The notes under the pieces: generated by a model | The model's database searches: none | Told to the model about the DNA's origin: nothing | The model's input: only the letters and a program-made list of their open reading frames with translations | Translations under genes and position numbers: made by a program | Source of the DNA: Celeribacter baekdonensis | GTDB lineage: Bacteria; Pseudomonadota; Alphaproteobacteria; Rhodobacterales; Rhodobacteraceae | DNA: 64,000 nt | Reading direction: 5' to 3' | NCBI RefSeq assembly: GCF_900102315.1 | Contig: NZ_FNBL01000006.1 | Location: 62,001 to 126,000 of the forward strand | Part shown: positions 44,554 to 53,543 of the stretch, piece by piece | Position numbering within the stretch: position 1 is the stretch's first letter | Layout of the letters: each line of letters starts with the position of its first letter

Positions 44554-44598
44554 AGCGTTCCGCCTTCCCCTGTCTCAGGTGAAAGGCGTGACGCTTTA
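44551..44598. terminator. Bidirectional terminator between transglutaminase and dioxygenase genes
   Basis: TAAAGCGT (44551-44558) pairs with ACGCTTTA (44591-44598), and CGCCTT (44561-44566) with AAGGCG (44583-44588), leaving small symmetrical internal mismatches. The stem starts at the TAA stop of the transglutaminase gene and lies seven bases from the stop of the convergent dioxygenase gene. Confidence 0.8.
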
Positions 44599-44605
44599 AG
44601 CGCGG

Positions 44606-45424
44606 TCAATAATAGACGAAACTGCGCATCGACACCGAGGCGATGTCGATGGAGGAATTCATGAACATCACCTCATCTTTGGCGTCGGAGGCCCCGGCGA
44701 TGGTCAGCGCCGGAAGGTAGTGATCCAGCGACGGATGCGCCAGTGTCAACAGGTTGCCAAGCCCCTCACGATCCGAAAGCGCGGCATGGTCGCGTGTCAA
44801 AAGGCGTTCGGCAAACATCCCGTCAAACTCCAATGCCCAGTCATAAGGCTTTGCGCCATATTTCATTGTGCGCAGGTTGTGAACGATGTTGCCGGAGCCA
44901 AGGATCAACACCCCGCGATGGCGCAGCGCGGCAAGCGCCTGACCAATCTCAAGGTGATGCGGCAGGTCCTTGGTCATATCAATCGACAGCTGAAACACCG
45001 GGACATCGGCCTCAGGGTAGAGCCATGTCAAAACCGACCACGCGCCGTGATCCAGGCCCCATGTGTCATCGCCCTCGGCGTGGTGGCTGGCGAGGAGGGA
45101 GACGACCTCTTTGGCCACATCGGGTGCGCCTTGGGCGGGGTAGTGTTGGGCAAACAATTCCTGTGGGAAGCCGTAAAAATCATGGATGGTCTTGGGCATC
45201 CGCGACACATCCACCAGAGTTGACCCCCGTGTCATCCAATGCGCCGACACCACCAAAATTGCCTGTGGGCGCGGCAAAGAAGACCCTAACTCGGCCCAAC
45301 TGCGCGAATAGGCATTGTCTTCGATGGCGTTCATCGGGCTGCCGTGGCCCAAAAAGACGACGGGCATCCGATCCGAGGATGTGAGGCGGTCTTTCAGGTT
45401 TTGCAGGTCTTGTGCGAGGCTCAT
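44606..45424 (-). CDS. DODA-type (YgiD-like) extradiol dioxygenase
   Basis: A 272-residue class III extradiol dioxygenase related to E. coli YgiD, a zinc-dependent 4,5-DOPA dioxygenase. Family features are FLGHGSPMNAIEDN, ILVVSAHWMTRG, LDHGAWSVL and VLILGSGNIVHNLR, which carry the metal-binding histidines. The start at 45424 is fixed by homology (MSLAQDL); the in-frame upstream stretch is promoter sequence. It is divergent from a LysR regulator. Natural substrate unknown; an aromatic catechol is expected. Confidence 0.9.
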   Translation of the reverse strand: MSLAQDLQNLKDRLTSSDRMPVVFLGHGSPMNAIEDNAYSRSWAELGSSLPRPQAILVVSAHWMTRGSTLVDVSRMPKTIHDFYGFPQELFAQHYPAQGAPDVAKEVVSLLASHHAEGDDTWGLDHGAWSVLTWLYPEADVPVFQLSIDMTKDLPHHLEIGQALAALRHRGVLILGSGNIVHNLRTMKYGAKPYDWALEFDGMFAERLLTRDHAALSDREGLGNLLTLAHPSLDHYLPALTIAGASDAKDEVMFMNSSIDIASVSMRSFVYY

Positions 45425-45438
45425 GGTGATGTCCTTTG

Positions 45439-45467
45439 CTGTGCGAATACTGTGCGAATACTGTGCG
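45439..45467. repeat. 11-base direct repeat upstream of the dioxygenase gene
   Basis: CTGTGCGAATA occurs twice in tandem (45439 and 45450), followed by a partial third copy CTGTGCG (45461-45467). It lies 15-43 bases before the dioxygenase ATG, in the 5' leader or promoter. Regulatory meaning is unknown. Confidence 0.85.
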
Positions 45468-45574
45468 GGGGGCCTTTGCCCCAATGCTTGAGCCAAAGAT
45501 GGTGCTTGATATAAAGGAATGAAATAGCGAATATATGGAATGACTAAGAACAAAATATTCCCAATGGCTGCGTG

Positions 45575-46471
45575 ATGGACCTGATTGACGGGCTCAAAGC
45601 CTTTGTGGCCACGGCGCAAACCGGGTCGTTTACCGCGGCGGCGGACCGGCTTGGCATGTCCAATCGGTTGACGTCAAAATATGTCGCCGAGCTTGAACAG
45701 CGCCTTGGGGTGCGGGTGTTGCAACGCACCACGCGCAAGGTTGGGATCACCTCGGCGGGCGAAGAGCTTTTGGCCCGTGCGCCCGCGCTTTTGGACGAAC
45801 TCGACGCGATGCTCTCGGCGGTGACCGAGGATAGTCGCGGGTTTTCCGGCACGTTGCGGGTGTCTGCGCCCGTGACCTTTGGTGAAACCTATGTGCAGGG
45901 TCTGATGCAACGCTTCGCCGCCCCGCATCCTGACCTGACCATCGACTTGCGGCTCAACGACAGCTATGTCGATCTGGCCGCCGAAGGGGTCGATTTGGCG
46001 TTTCGGATCGGCACTCTGGATCAGCCGACGTTAAAGATGCGCAAACTGGGCGAAATCCAAAGCGTCGTTGTTGCCTCCCCGGCCTATCTCGCGGATCACC
46101 CTGCACCAAAGCGGCCCGAAGATCTGGCACATCACAGCTGTGTCATCGACACCAACCGCCGCCGCCCGGCGCACTGGGTGTTTGTGGACGGTGCACAAGA
46201 GATCGCAGTCACCGTGCGCAGCCGGTTCATGGTCAACAGTGCGCGTGCGGCGCGGGATTTGGCCGTCGCCGGGCAGGGGATCGCCTTTTGCCCGCGCTTT
46301 GTCTTGGGGGATGATCTTGAGACCGGGCGTTTGGTGTCGCTTTTGGACAGGTTTGATCGCCCCGGCCATCCGATCAGCGCGATCTATCTTGAAGGGCGCA
46401 CTTTGCCCCTTAAAGTGCGTGCATTGATTGACTTCGCCCGTACCGACATTCGCCAAGCGGGCATCGCCTGA
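45575..46471 (+). CDS. LysR-family regulator divergent from the dioxygenase
   Basis: A 298-residue LysR regulator of the CrgA-like class: winged helix at 1-60 (AFVATAQTGSFTAAADRLGM, then LTSKYVAELEQRLG) and an effector domain with SAPVTFGETYVQGLMQRF and GQGIAFCPRFVLGDDL. ATG at 45575 is preferred over GTG at 45572. It shares a 150-base divergent region with the DODA gene, with AT-rich repeats GGAATGA around 45517 and 45537. It likely controls the dioxygenase. Confidence 0.88.
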   Translation: MDLIDGLKAFVATAQTGSFTAAADRLGMSNRLTSKYVAELEQRLGVRVLQRTTRKVGITSAGEELLARAPALLDELDAMLSAVTEDSRGFSGTLRVSAPVTFGETYVQGLMQRFAAPHPDLTIDLRLNDSYVDLAAEGVDLAFRIGTLDQPTLKMRKLGEIQSVVVASPAYLADHPAPKRPEDLAHHSCVIDTNRRRPAHWVFVDGAQEIAVTVRSRFMVNSARAARDLAVAGQGIAFCPRFVLGDDLETGRLVSLLDRFDRPGHPISAIYLEGRTLPLKVRALIDFARTDIRQAGIA

Positions 46472-46603
46472 CACTGGCACGTTCAACAATTCTGTCTCAG
46501 TTTGACCTGAACCAAGGCCGAGCGCTACGCTGGGGCGTAGTCTTATCCCCAATCACGCTTTTTGACGTGTAGCGTAAAGCACGATGACCCGGAGGATTCC
46601 CGC

Positions 46604-48520
46604 ATGAAAACCGTCACCATTTTAGGCCCATCTCAATCAGGCAAATCAACCTTGGCCAAAGCGCTCGCGGGGCTTGAGACGGGCACATCCCGCTCTTTGA
46701 GCCTGTTTGGCGAGGCTGCGGTCACGATGTTTCGCTATCTGGATGAAGATTGGGCCGTGCTGGAGTGCCCTGGCGGGGCGGAGGGATTGTCACTGACCGG
46801 ATCGGCCTTGGCGGGCAGTGACGCAGCAGTGCTGTGCGTGTCGGCGGATGTGGACGCGGCGGTTTTGGCCGCGCCTTATTTGCGCCTGCTTGAGGCGGCC
46901 AATCTACCGACGCTGATTTTCGTCAACAAACTTGATGTCGCGGTTGACCGCATCAGCGATGTGGTCGCCGCCCTTCAGGCCTATTCGGCCCATGGCATCG
47001 TGCTGCGCGAAGTGCCGATCCGCGAGAATGGCGAAATCACCGGGGTGGTGGATCTGATCTCTGAACGCGCTTGGGCGTTCCATGACGGCGCGCGCTCGTC
47101 CTTGATGGAACTGCCGAAAGATATGCGCGCGCGCGAACAAGAGGCCCGCGCCGATTTGCTCGAACATCTGGCGGATTTCGACGATGCGCTGTTGGAGGAA
47201 TTGATCGAGGACCAACAGGTGATGAGTGACGAGATCTATGAGGTCTCAACCAAAGTACTTCAGCATCACGACCTGATCCCGACCTTTTTGGGCGCGGCCG
47301 CAAAGGGCAGTGGTCTGACACGGTTGATGAAAAGCCTGCGCCATGAGGTGCCGGGGATTGAGGCGCTCTCAGATCGGTTGGGCCTGTCTCCCGTGGCGGT
47401 CGGGATTTTTGCCGATCAGGTCAAACATCTTGGCAAAACCGTATTGATCCGCGCCGTGGGGGCTGAGATCACTGCGGGCGCGCAAGTGGCGGGTGGCAGT
47501 ATCGGCAGCCTCGTTGACATTGATGCCAAAACCCCGGTGAGCCAACTTGCCCCCGGTGCCCTCGCGTTGACGGTGAAAACCGATCACCTGTCCCTGCGCG
47601 CGCCGATTTATGGCGCGAGTGGGCCGATGGAGACGCCGGTTTGGGTCATGGCACATGCGCCGAAACACAGATCGCTGATCTCGCCCGTCAATGATCGCGA
47701 TGACGCGCGGCTCTCGGCGGCTTTGACGAAACTGGCGGAGATTGATCCGGGGCTGAGCGTTGAGCAGGACAGCCAAAGCGGCAAGGCAATTTTGGCGACC
47801 CAAGACCAGCTTCATCAACGCCGCGTTGTCGCAAAACTTGATGAGGTGTTTGGCGTCGCGATCACCCTTGAGGCGATCCCTCCGGCGCTGTTTGAAACCA
47901 TCACGCGGCGGGTCGAGACCCAGCACCGCCACCGCAAACAATCCGGTGGCGCCGGTCAATTTGCCGATGTGGTGATCGAGATCGAACCCTTGCCGCGTGG
48001 CGATGGTTTTGTCTTTGCCGAAACGGTCAAAGGCGGCGCGGTGCCGCGCAATTACATGTCGGCGGTTGAGGCAGGGGTGTGCGATGCGCTGGCCGAGGGG
48101 CCGAATGGTTGGCCGGTGGTGGACATCAAAGTCACGCTCAAAGACGGCAAGCATCATGCGGTGGACAGCTCTGATCATGCCTTCCGCACCGCCGCCAAAG
48201 GCGCTGTGCGCGAGGCGATGGCGGAGGCGAAACCCATCGTCTTGCAACCGATCCACCGGATCAGCATCCATGTGCCAAGCCCGTTTTCAGGTGGATTGGT
48301 GCCTTTGGTGACGGGTCTCAAGGGACAGGTTCTGGGTTTTGAGGCCGAAGGCGACGTGGCCGGATGGGATGTGTTTTCTGCCCTGTTGCCTGCGGCATCC
48401 GAGGCGGAGTTGTTTCAGGCCTTGGGCAGCGCCTCGCGGGGCACAGCGTGGTATGAGGCGGAACTGGATCACTATGAAGAGGCCCATGGCGCGATCGCGA
48501 CGATGGCCCCGACGTCCTGA
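46604..48520 (+). CDS. EF-G-like translational GTPase paralogue with divergent G domain
   Basis: A 638-residue homologue of elongation factor G. P-loop GPSQSGKST (8-16) and NKLD (from N108) are present. However, the DTPGH motif reads ECPGG (54-58), so the catalytic histidine is absent, and the switch I region is about 25 residues shorter than in EF-G. Domains II to V follow: HRKQSGGAGQFADV and the C-terminal GLKGQVLGFE are domain IV/V signatures. GGAGG precedes the ATG at 46604. It is a monocistronic unit closed by a terminator. Family members of this EF-G-like type are poorly characterised; it probably does not catalyse normal translocation. Confidence 0.85.
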   Translation: MKTVTILGPSQSGKSTLAKALAGLETGTSRSLSLFGEAAVTMFRYLDEDWAVLECPGGAEGLSLTGSALAGSDAAVLCVSADVDAAVLAAPYLRLLEAANLPTLIFVNKLDVAVDRISDVVAALQAYSAHGIVLREVPIRENGEITGVVDLISERAWAFHDGARSSLMELPKDMRAREQEARADLLEHLADFDDALLEELIEDQQVMSDEIYEVSTKVLQHHDLIPTFLGAAAKGSGLTRLMKSLRHEVPGIEALSDRLGLSPVAVGIFADQVKHLGKTVLIRAVGAEITAGAQVAGGSIGSLVDIDAKTPVSQLAPGALALTVKTDHLSLRAPIYGASGPMETPVWVMAHAPKHRSLISPVNDRDDARLSAALTKLAEIDPGLSVEQDSQSGKAILATQDQLHQRRVVAKLDEVFGVAITLEAIPPALFETITRRVETQHRHRKQSGGAGQFADVVIEIEPLPRGDGFVFAETVKGGAVPRNYMSAVEAGVCDALAEGPNGWPVVDIKVTLKDGKHHAVDSSDHAFRTAAKGAVREAMAEAKPIVLQPIHRISIHVPSPFSGGLVPLVTGLKGQVLGFEAEGDVAGWDVFSALLPAASEAELFQALGSASRGTAWYEAELDHYEEAHGAIATMAPTS

Positions 48521-48549
48521 TTGAGCTAACCCGTACAGCAAATTCAAAA

Positions 48550-48576
48550 GAGCCGCCGGGCATCCTTCGGCGGCTC
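48550..48576 (+). terminator. Rho-independent terminator after EF-G-like gene
   Basis: GAGCCGCCG (48550-48558) and CGGCGGCTC (48568-48576) make a nine-pair stem with a nine-base loop, followed by CTTTAAGTTT. It stands 30 bases beyond the stop codon. Confidence 0.88.
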
Positions 48577-48678
48577 CTTTAAGTTTGCCCCCTCAGACAA
48601 AATAACCCGACGGAAATCCCAACCTCCTGCGTATCATGGGTTCAAATTCGCTGCATTGCGGCATCTGAAAGGTCCGAC

Positions 48679-49845
48679 ATGAAAACCCCCCTTCGTCTTT
48701 TGATCGTCATTCTGCTCCTTGGAGCGGCCTATTGGGGCTGGACCCAATATGCAGGTCAGGACGATCAGGCTCCGCCTCAAACGGCACGGGTGACGCGTGG
48801 GTCCGTATCAGAGACCGTACTGGCCTCTGGAACCATCGAGGCCAAACAATTGATCAGCGTCGGCGCGCGCACCTCGGGGCAAATTGAAACCATGGCTGTC
48901 AGTTTGGGGCAAACCGTGGTGGCGGGTGATTTGATTGCGCAGATCGACAGTCAGGACCAACAAAACGATGTGCTTCAGGCCGAAGCGGAACTGGCCAATA
49001 TCAACGCGCAGATCGCGGCAAAAAACGCGAGTTTGAAAAAGGCGCAACTGTCCTTGAATCGGTTGAATGAGCTGAACAAACAAAATTACGCCTCGCAAGA
49101 AGATGTCGAAAGCGCGATTGCCGATCTGGCAGTCTATGAAGCCGAACTTGAGGCGCTGGATGCGCAAAAATCGAGTGCTGAGGTCAACGTGTCGACCGCG
49201 AAAATCGCGTTGGACCGCACCACGGTGACCGCGCCGATCAGCGGCACGGTTGTGGCCGTGGTGGTCGACGAAGGTCAAACGGTGAATGCCAATACGACCT
49301 CTCCGACCTTGGTGAAATTGGCCAATCTCGACAAGATGCTCGTCAAAGCCGAAATTTCCGAGGCCGACGTGGTGCATGTCGCGGCGGGTCAAAAGGTCAG
49401 TTTTACCATCCTTGGTGAACCCGACAACGCCTTTGCCGCCACCGTGCGCAACATCGAACCTGCCCCCTCGGAGATTGAGGACAGCGACACGATTTCGAGC
49501 GATGAGGCGATTTATTACAACGGGATTCTTGAGGTTGATAACCCGGATCATGTGTTGCGGATCGGGATGACGACGCAGGTGTCGGTGGTCTTGGATGAGG
49601 CGCTGAATGTATTGACCGTGCCTGCCGCGGCGTTGAACACGGGCGCGGAGGGGCAGCCGTTTGTCATGGTGTATGACGCCACCAGCGGTGCAGAAAAAAT
49701 GCAGCCGGTTGAGGTGGGTCTGAACGACAAAGTGACGGTGGAAATCATCTCTGGTTTGAACGAAGGCGATTTGGTTGTAACCGGGGCAGCCGTTGCGGCA
49801 TCCACAGGCAGTGCTGGCCGCATGGGTCCGGGAATGGGGTTCTGA
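48679..49845 (+). CDS. macA: MacA-like periplasmic adaptor (HlyD/RND membrane-fusion family)
   Basis: A 388-residue adaptor. A signal/anchor helix (about residues 5-22) is followed by the lipoyl/hairpin region (LISVGARTSGQIETMAVSLG, then a coiled coil at about 90-170) and a beta-barrel domain. VTAPISGTVVAVVVDEGQTV is the lipoyl half-motif. MacA links the MacB ATPase-permease to an outer-membrane TolC-type channel. It is one base away from macB, and the start follows AAAGGTCC. No TolC gene is adjacent, so a chromosomal one elsewhere must be used. Confidence 0.9.
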   Translation: MKTPLRLLIVILLLGAAYWGWTQYAGQDDQAPPQTARVTRGSVSETVLASGTIEAKQLISVGARTSGQIETMAVSLGQTVVAGDLIAQIDSQDQQNDVLQAEAELANINAQIAAKNASLKKAQLSLNRLNELNKQNYASQEDVESAIADLAVYEAELEALDAQKSSAEVNVSTAKIALDRTTVTAPISGTVVAVVVDEGQTVNANTTSPTLVKLANLDKMLVKAEISEADVVHVAAGQKVSFTILGEPDNAFAATVRNIEPAPSEIEDSDTISSDEAIYYNGILEVDNPDHVLRIGMTTQVSVVLDEALNVLTVPAAALNTGAEGQPFVMVYDATSGAEKMQPVEVGLNDKVTVEIISGLNEGDLVVTGAAVAASTGSAGRMGPGMGF

Positions 49846-49846
49846 T

Positions 49847-51814
49847 ATGACCGATGCCATACGGCTCAGCCCGCTTATTTCCGCGCGCGGTTTGACCCGC
49901 AGTTTTCCCGCAGGGGAAGAGGTCATCACCGTGTTGCGCGACGTGGATATCGACATTTATCCCGGCGAAATGGTGGCCATTATCGGCACCTCGGGCTCAG
50001 GCAAATCGACCCTGATGAACATCCTCGGCTGTCTCGATCGCGCCAGTTCCGGGACCTATATGTTTGATGGCAAGGATGTGGAGGATCTTGATCCTGACGA
50101 ACTGTCGCGGCTGCGGCGCGAACATTTCGGCTTTATTTTCCAACGCTATCAATTGCTGTCCGATCTGGATGCGGTCGGTAATGTCGAGGTGCCGGCGATT
50201 TATGCCGGGGTCGGGCGCACTGCACGGCGAGAACACGCCAAAGAGCTGTTGACCCAATTGGGCTTGGAGACGCGCTTTGATCACCGCCCCACCGAACTGT
50301 CCGGCGGCCAACAACAACGTGTCTCTGTGGCGCGTGCCCTGATGAATGGGGGCGAGGTGATCCTGGCCGATGAACCGACCGGCGCATTGGACACCAAAAG
50401 TGGTGATGACCTGATCGCGTTGCTTCTTGATCTCAACGCCAGGGGCCACACCATCGTCATGGTGACACACGACCCGAATGTGGCCAAACATGCCCATCGG
50501 ATCATCGAGATCAGCGATGGACGGATCATTTCGGATCAGCGGCAAGACGGCCAAGACCCCAAAAACAAGACCGCCTATAAGGCGCAAATCCCGCCCGCCA
50601 GTGCCCATATCGGCGCGGCGTTGCAGCGGTTGGGGGAGGCGTTCAACATTTCGCTCAAGGCGATGTTGGCGCATCGCACCCGCTCTTTTCTGACCATGCT
50701 CGGCATCATCATCGGCATCGCCTCCGTCGTGCTGGTTGTGGCGCTTGGCAATGGCACGCAGGAGAAGGTGCTTGAAAGCATCAGCTCGCTGGGCACCAAC
50801 ACGATTTCGGTGCGCGCAGGTTCGGGCTTTGGCGCGCGCGATTCCGGGCGGATCGAAACGCTGATGCCCTCAGATGCCGATGCCCTGTCCTTGATGCCCT
50901 TCGCCGACAGCGTCTCTCCCGCCGTGTCCACGCAGGCCTCGGTGATCTATCGCAACACCGAAGCCTCCGCGACGATCAGCGGGGTGAGTGGCGATTACTT
51001 TCAGGTCCACGCCTATGAAACCGTCTCTGGCACCGTGTTCAGTGACAGCGATGTCACGAGTTACACGCAGGTCGCAGTGATTGATGAGGACACGCAAGGC
51101 ACGTTTTTTGACACAGGTGTCGATCCTTTGGGGCAGGTGTTGATATTAGGCCATGTGCCGGTCCGGGTGATTGGCGTGGTGCGTTCGACAGGGGCCACGT
51201 TTGGTCCGTCTTCGCTCAATGTCTGGGTGCCCTACACCACGGCGATGGCGCGGGTGTCGGGGCAAAATAACCTCGACAGTATTGGCATTCGGGTCATTGA
51301 CGATTTCGATATGGCCGAGGCCGAAGCCCAGATTTCCGCACTTTTGACCGCGCGCCACGGCTCCAAGGATTTCTTTTTGACCAACACGGACACGATCCGT
51401 GAAACCATCACCTCAACGACCGAAACACTGACCTATCTTGTGGCGATGATCGCGGTGATTTCATTGATCGTCGGCGGGATTGGCGTGATGAACATCATGT
51501 TGGTCTCTGTGACTGAACGGACCAAAGAGATCGGTGTGCGCATCGCCATCGGTGCGCGGCGCTCCGATATTGTCAGCCAGTTTTTGCTGGAGGCCGTGAT
51601 GGTCTGTCTCGTGGGCGGGGTGATTGGGATTGCGGCGGCGTTGATTGGCGGGGTTTTGGTGGAACGCTTTGTGGACAGTGTGCGGTTGAGTTTTTCTCTC
51701 ACGGCCATTGTCGTGGCGTTCCTGTCCTCGACCTTGATCGGCGTCACCTTTGGCTTTCTTCCGGCACGCAATGCCGCGCGTCTCGACCCTGTGGTGGCGC
51801 TCAGTCGGGAGTGA
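49847..51814 (+). CDS. macB: MacB-like ABC transporter, ATPase-permease fusion
   Basis: A 655-residue fusion. Residues 10-240 form the ATPase: Walker [10 protein letters not shown], signature [15 protein letters not shown], Walker [13 protein letters not shown] and switch histidine MVTHDP. The first membrane helix is at about 290, followed by a periplasmic MacB domain (to about 510) and three C-terminal helices with the FtsX-type signature [20 protein letters not shown]. The ATG at 49847 comes one base after the macA stop. MacAB exports macrolides, lipopeptides or toxins; here its substrate is unknown. Confidence 0.93.
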   Translation: MTDAIRLSPLISARGLTRSFPAGEEVITVLRDVDIDIYPGEMVAIIGTSGSGKSTLMNILGCLDRASSGTYMFDGKDVEDLDPDELSRLRREHFGFIFQRYQLLSDLDAVGNVEVPAIYAGVGRTARREHAKELLTQLGLETRFDHRPTELSGGQQQRVSVARALMNGGEVILADEPTGALDTKSGDDLIALLLDLNARGHTIVMVTHDPNVAKHAHRIIEISDGRIISDQRQDGQDPKNKTAYKAQIPPASAHIGAALQRLGEAFNISLKAMLAHRTRSFLTMLGIIIGIASVVLVVALGNGTQEKVLESISSLGTNTISVRAGSGFGARDSGRIETLMPSDADALSLMPFADSVSPAVSTQASVIYRNTEASATISGVSGDYFQVHAYETVSGTVFSDSDVTSYTQVAVIDEDTQGTFFDTGVDPLGQVLILGHVPVRVIGVVRSTGATFGPSSLNVWVPYTTAMARVSGQNNLDSIGIRVIDDFDMAEAEAQISALLTARHGSKDFFLTNTDTIRETITSTTETLTYLVAMIAVISLIVGGIGVMNIMLVSVTERTKEIGVRIAIGARRSDIVSQFLLEAVMVCLVGGVIGIAAALIGGVLVERFVDSVRLSFSLTAIVVAFLSSTLIGVTFGFLPARNAARLDPVVALSRE

Positions 51815-51893
51815 GAGGGTGGTTTTCGGGACTGGTACCTTGGCGTGCGGCTCGGTAGCATGGCGTAAAACATGAAAAGGACGACACTGGAGC

Positions 51894-52790
51894 ATGCCAG
51901 ACCACCGCGCCGCATTCATCGGGGCCTCTGGGCGGATCGGCGCGCTGTTGCGGGCGGCATCACGGGCGGACCCTGCGGAGCATGTACAGATCACTTGGCA
52001 ATTTCGCGTGCCCCCGCCTGACCCTGAGGTCGGTTTTCACTGGCCTGACCTCACGGACCCGCAGCCTCTGATCCATGAGGCCGCGCGGCGGGGCGGGCTG
52101 GATGCGCTTTTGGTCTTTGCTGGTGTGTCCCAAACGGGGCGCAAAGACGATCCGGCTGAGATGAAAGCCAACGTCGAGATCGTGGATGCGGCGATCTCTG
52201 CGGCCCAGTCAGCGGGGATTTCAAAACTCATCGTGGCATCCTCTTCTGCGGTCTACGGCGCGGGGATGGGGTGTCCTTTTGTCGAAACCGATGCGCTTCA
52301 CCCGCTCAACGCCTATGGTGCGGCGAAAGTGGCGATGGAGGCGCTTTGCACCCGGCGTGCGGATGCGTTGGGGTTTGAGATCTGTTGCCTGCGCATCGGC
52401 AATGTCGCGGGGGCGGATATGCTTTTGGGCAATGCCATGGCGCGGGCGACAGACGATGCGCCGTTGCGGTTGGATATGTTCCCCGATGGTGATGGTTCGC
52501 GCCGGTCTTATGTCGGACCTCTGAGTCTGTTTCGCCTGCTCTGTGCTCTGGTGGCAACGGATCGGCGTTTGCCGTCTGTACTCAACCTAGGGGCGCGTCA
52601 CCCGGTGGCGATGAATGCGCTCTTGGATGCGGCCGGGGTGCCATGGACGGCCGTGCCCGTGTCTGCCTCGGCGCATCAAAATATCACGTTGAACTGTTCC
52701 GCTCTTTTTGACCTGTGCCCACAGGTCCCTGTAGGCGCTACCGCCGCAGACATCATTGCAGAATGGCAGCAGGTGCGAGGCGCATTATGA
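51894..52790 (+). CDS. NAD-dependent epimerase/dehydratase (extended SDR)
   Basis: A 298-residue extended short-chain dehydrogenase. The N-terminal nucleotide motif is modified to AFIGASGRIGALL, and the catalytic serine (VASSSAVYG) and Y-x-x-x-K (NAYGAAKVAMEA) are clear. It acts on a nucleotide sugar, possibly UDP-glucose/GalNAc epimerisation or a reductase step. Its stop overlaps the start of the phosphoglycosyl transferase gene (ATGA), placing it in surface polysaccharide synthesis. Exact sugar unknown. Confidence 0.87.
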   Translation: MPDHRAAFIGASGRIGALLRAASRADPAEHVQITWQFRVPPPDPEVGFHWPDLTDPQPLIHEAARRGGLDALLVFAGVSQTGRKDDPAEMKANVEIVDAAISAAQSAGISKLIVASSSAVYGAGMGCPFVETDALHPLNAYGAAKVAMEALCTRRADALGFEICCLRIGNVAGADMLLGNAMARATDDAPLRLDMFPDGDGSRRSYVGPLSLFRLLCALVATDRRLPSVLNLGARHPVAMNALLDAAGVPWTAVPVSASAHQNITLNCSALFDLCPQVPVGATAADIIAEWQQVRGAL

Positions 52791-53398
52791 CGGTTCGAAA
52801 ACGGCTGTTTGATATCGTCTTTGCGCTTGCTTTGGCGGCTCTGCTTTGGCCGGTCTTTACCGTCGTGGCCCTGTTGATCCTGATCCGGGACGGGGCGCCG
52901 ATTTTCTACGCCTCCGAGCGCATGAAAACCGCAGACTCCGGCTTTCAACTGATCAAATTCCGCACCATGACCGTGGCGCAAAATGACAGCGGCGTGTCGG
53001 GCGGCAATAAGGCCGCGCGGGTGACGAAAATCGGGCGCTTTCTGAGGAAAACCCGGTTGGATGAACTGCCGCAGCTTTGGAACATTCTGCGCGGCGATAT
53101 GTCCTTTGTCGGTCCGCGCCCGCCGCTTAGAGCCTATGTCGAGCGGTTTCCCGATCTCTACAGAGACGTTCTAAAAAACCGCCCCGGCGTGACGGGTTTG
53201 GCGAGTTTGTATTTTCACACGTACGAAGAAACCCTTTTGTCCAAATGTGACAGTTTTGAGCAAACGGATGATGTCTATGCCCGCCGGTGCGTGCCCCGAA
53301 AAGCGCGTTTGGATCTGATCTATCAAAGACATGCAACTGTCTGTTTCGACGTCAAAATATTGGTCATGACCTGCGCTGCCGTTCTGCGGAGGCGATGA
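52787..53398 (+). CDS. Small bacterial sugar transferase (monotopic phosphoglycosyl transferase)
   Basis: A 203-residue PglC-type phosphoglycosyl transferase. One re-entrant membrane helix (about residues 8-33) precedes the catalytic core: KFRTM, the DE dyad in RLDELPQLWNILRGDMSFVGPRPPL (quoted here in key parts) and PGVTGLASL. Such enzymes move a sugar 1-phosphate from a UDP-sugar to undecaprenyl phosphate and start a polysaccharide or glycan chain. The lack of the longer N-terminal domain of WbaP/WcaJ makes it the minimal form. It overlaps the epimerase gene. Confidence 0.92.
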   Translation: MTVRKRLFDIVFALALAALLWPVFTVVALLILIRDGAPIFYASERMKTADSGFQLIKFRTMTVAQNDSGVSGGNKAARVTKIGRFLRKTRLDELPQLWNILRGDMSFVGPRPPLRAYVERFPDLYRDVLKNRPGVTGLASLYFHTYEETLLSKCDSFEQTDDVYARRCVPRKARLDLIYQRHATVCFDVKILVMTCAAVLRRR

Positions 53399-53543
53399 GG
53401 CCCGGCGGTTCCTCGGCGGTCCTTCGCTGATCAATCTGGTACTTTTTTACACAGTTTCGGTTTTAATGCACATACGCCCTTTCCCAAGCCCATGCTTTTT
53501 GCAAGGTAGAAAGGGAAAATACACTTTATGAGCGAGTAACCGA
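53399..53543. other. Leader of the CapD-like gene
   Basis: This 145-base gap holds CCCTTTC (53477-53483) and GAAAGGG (53509-53515) as an inverted repeat around a 25-base loop. The start of the next gene has no good ribosome-binding site, so this structure could matter for its translation. No gene seen. Confidence 0.4.
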
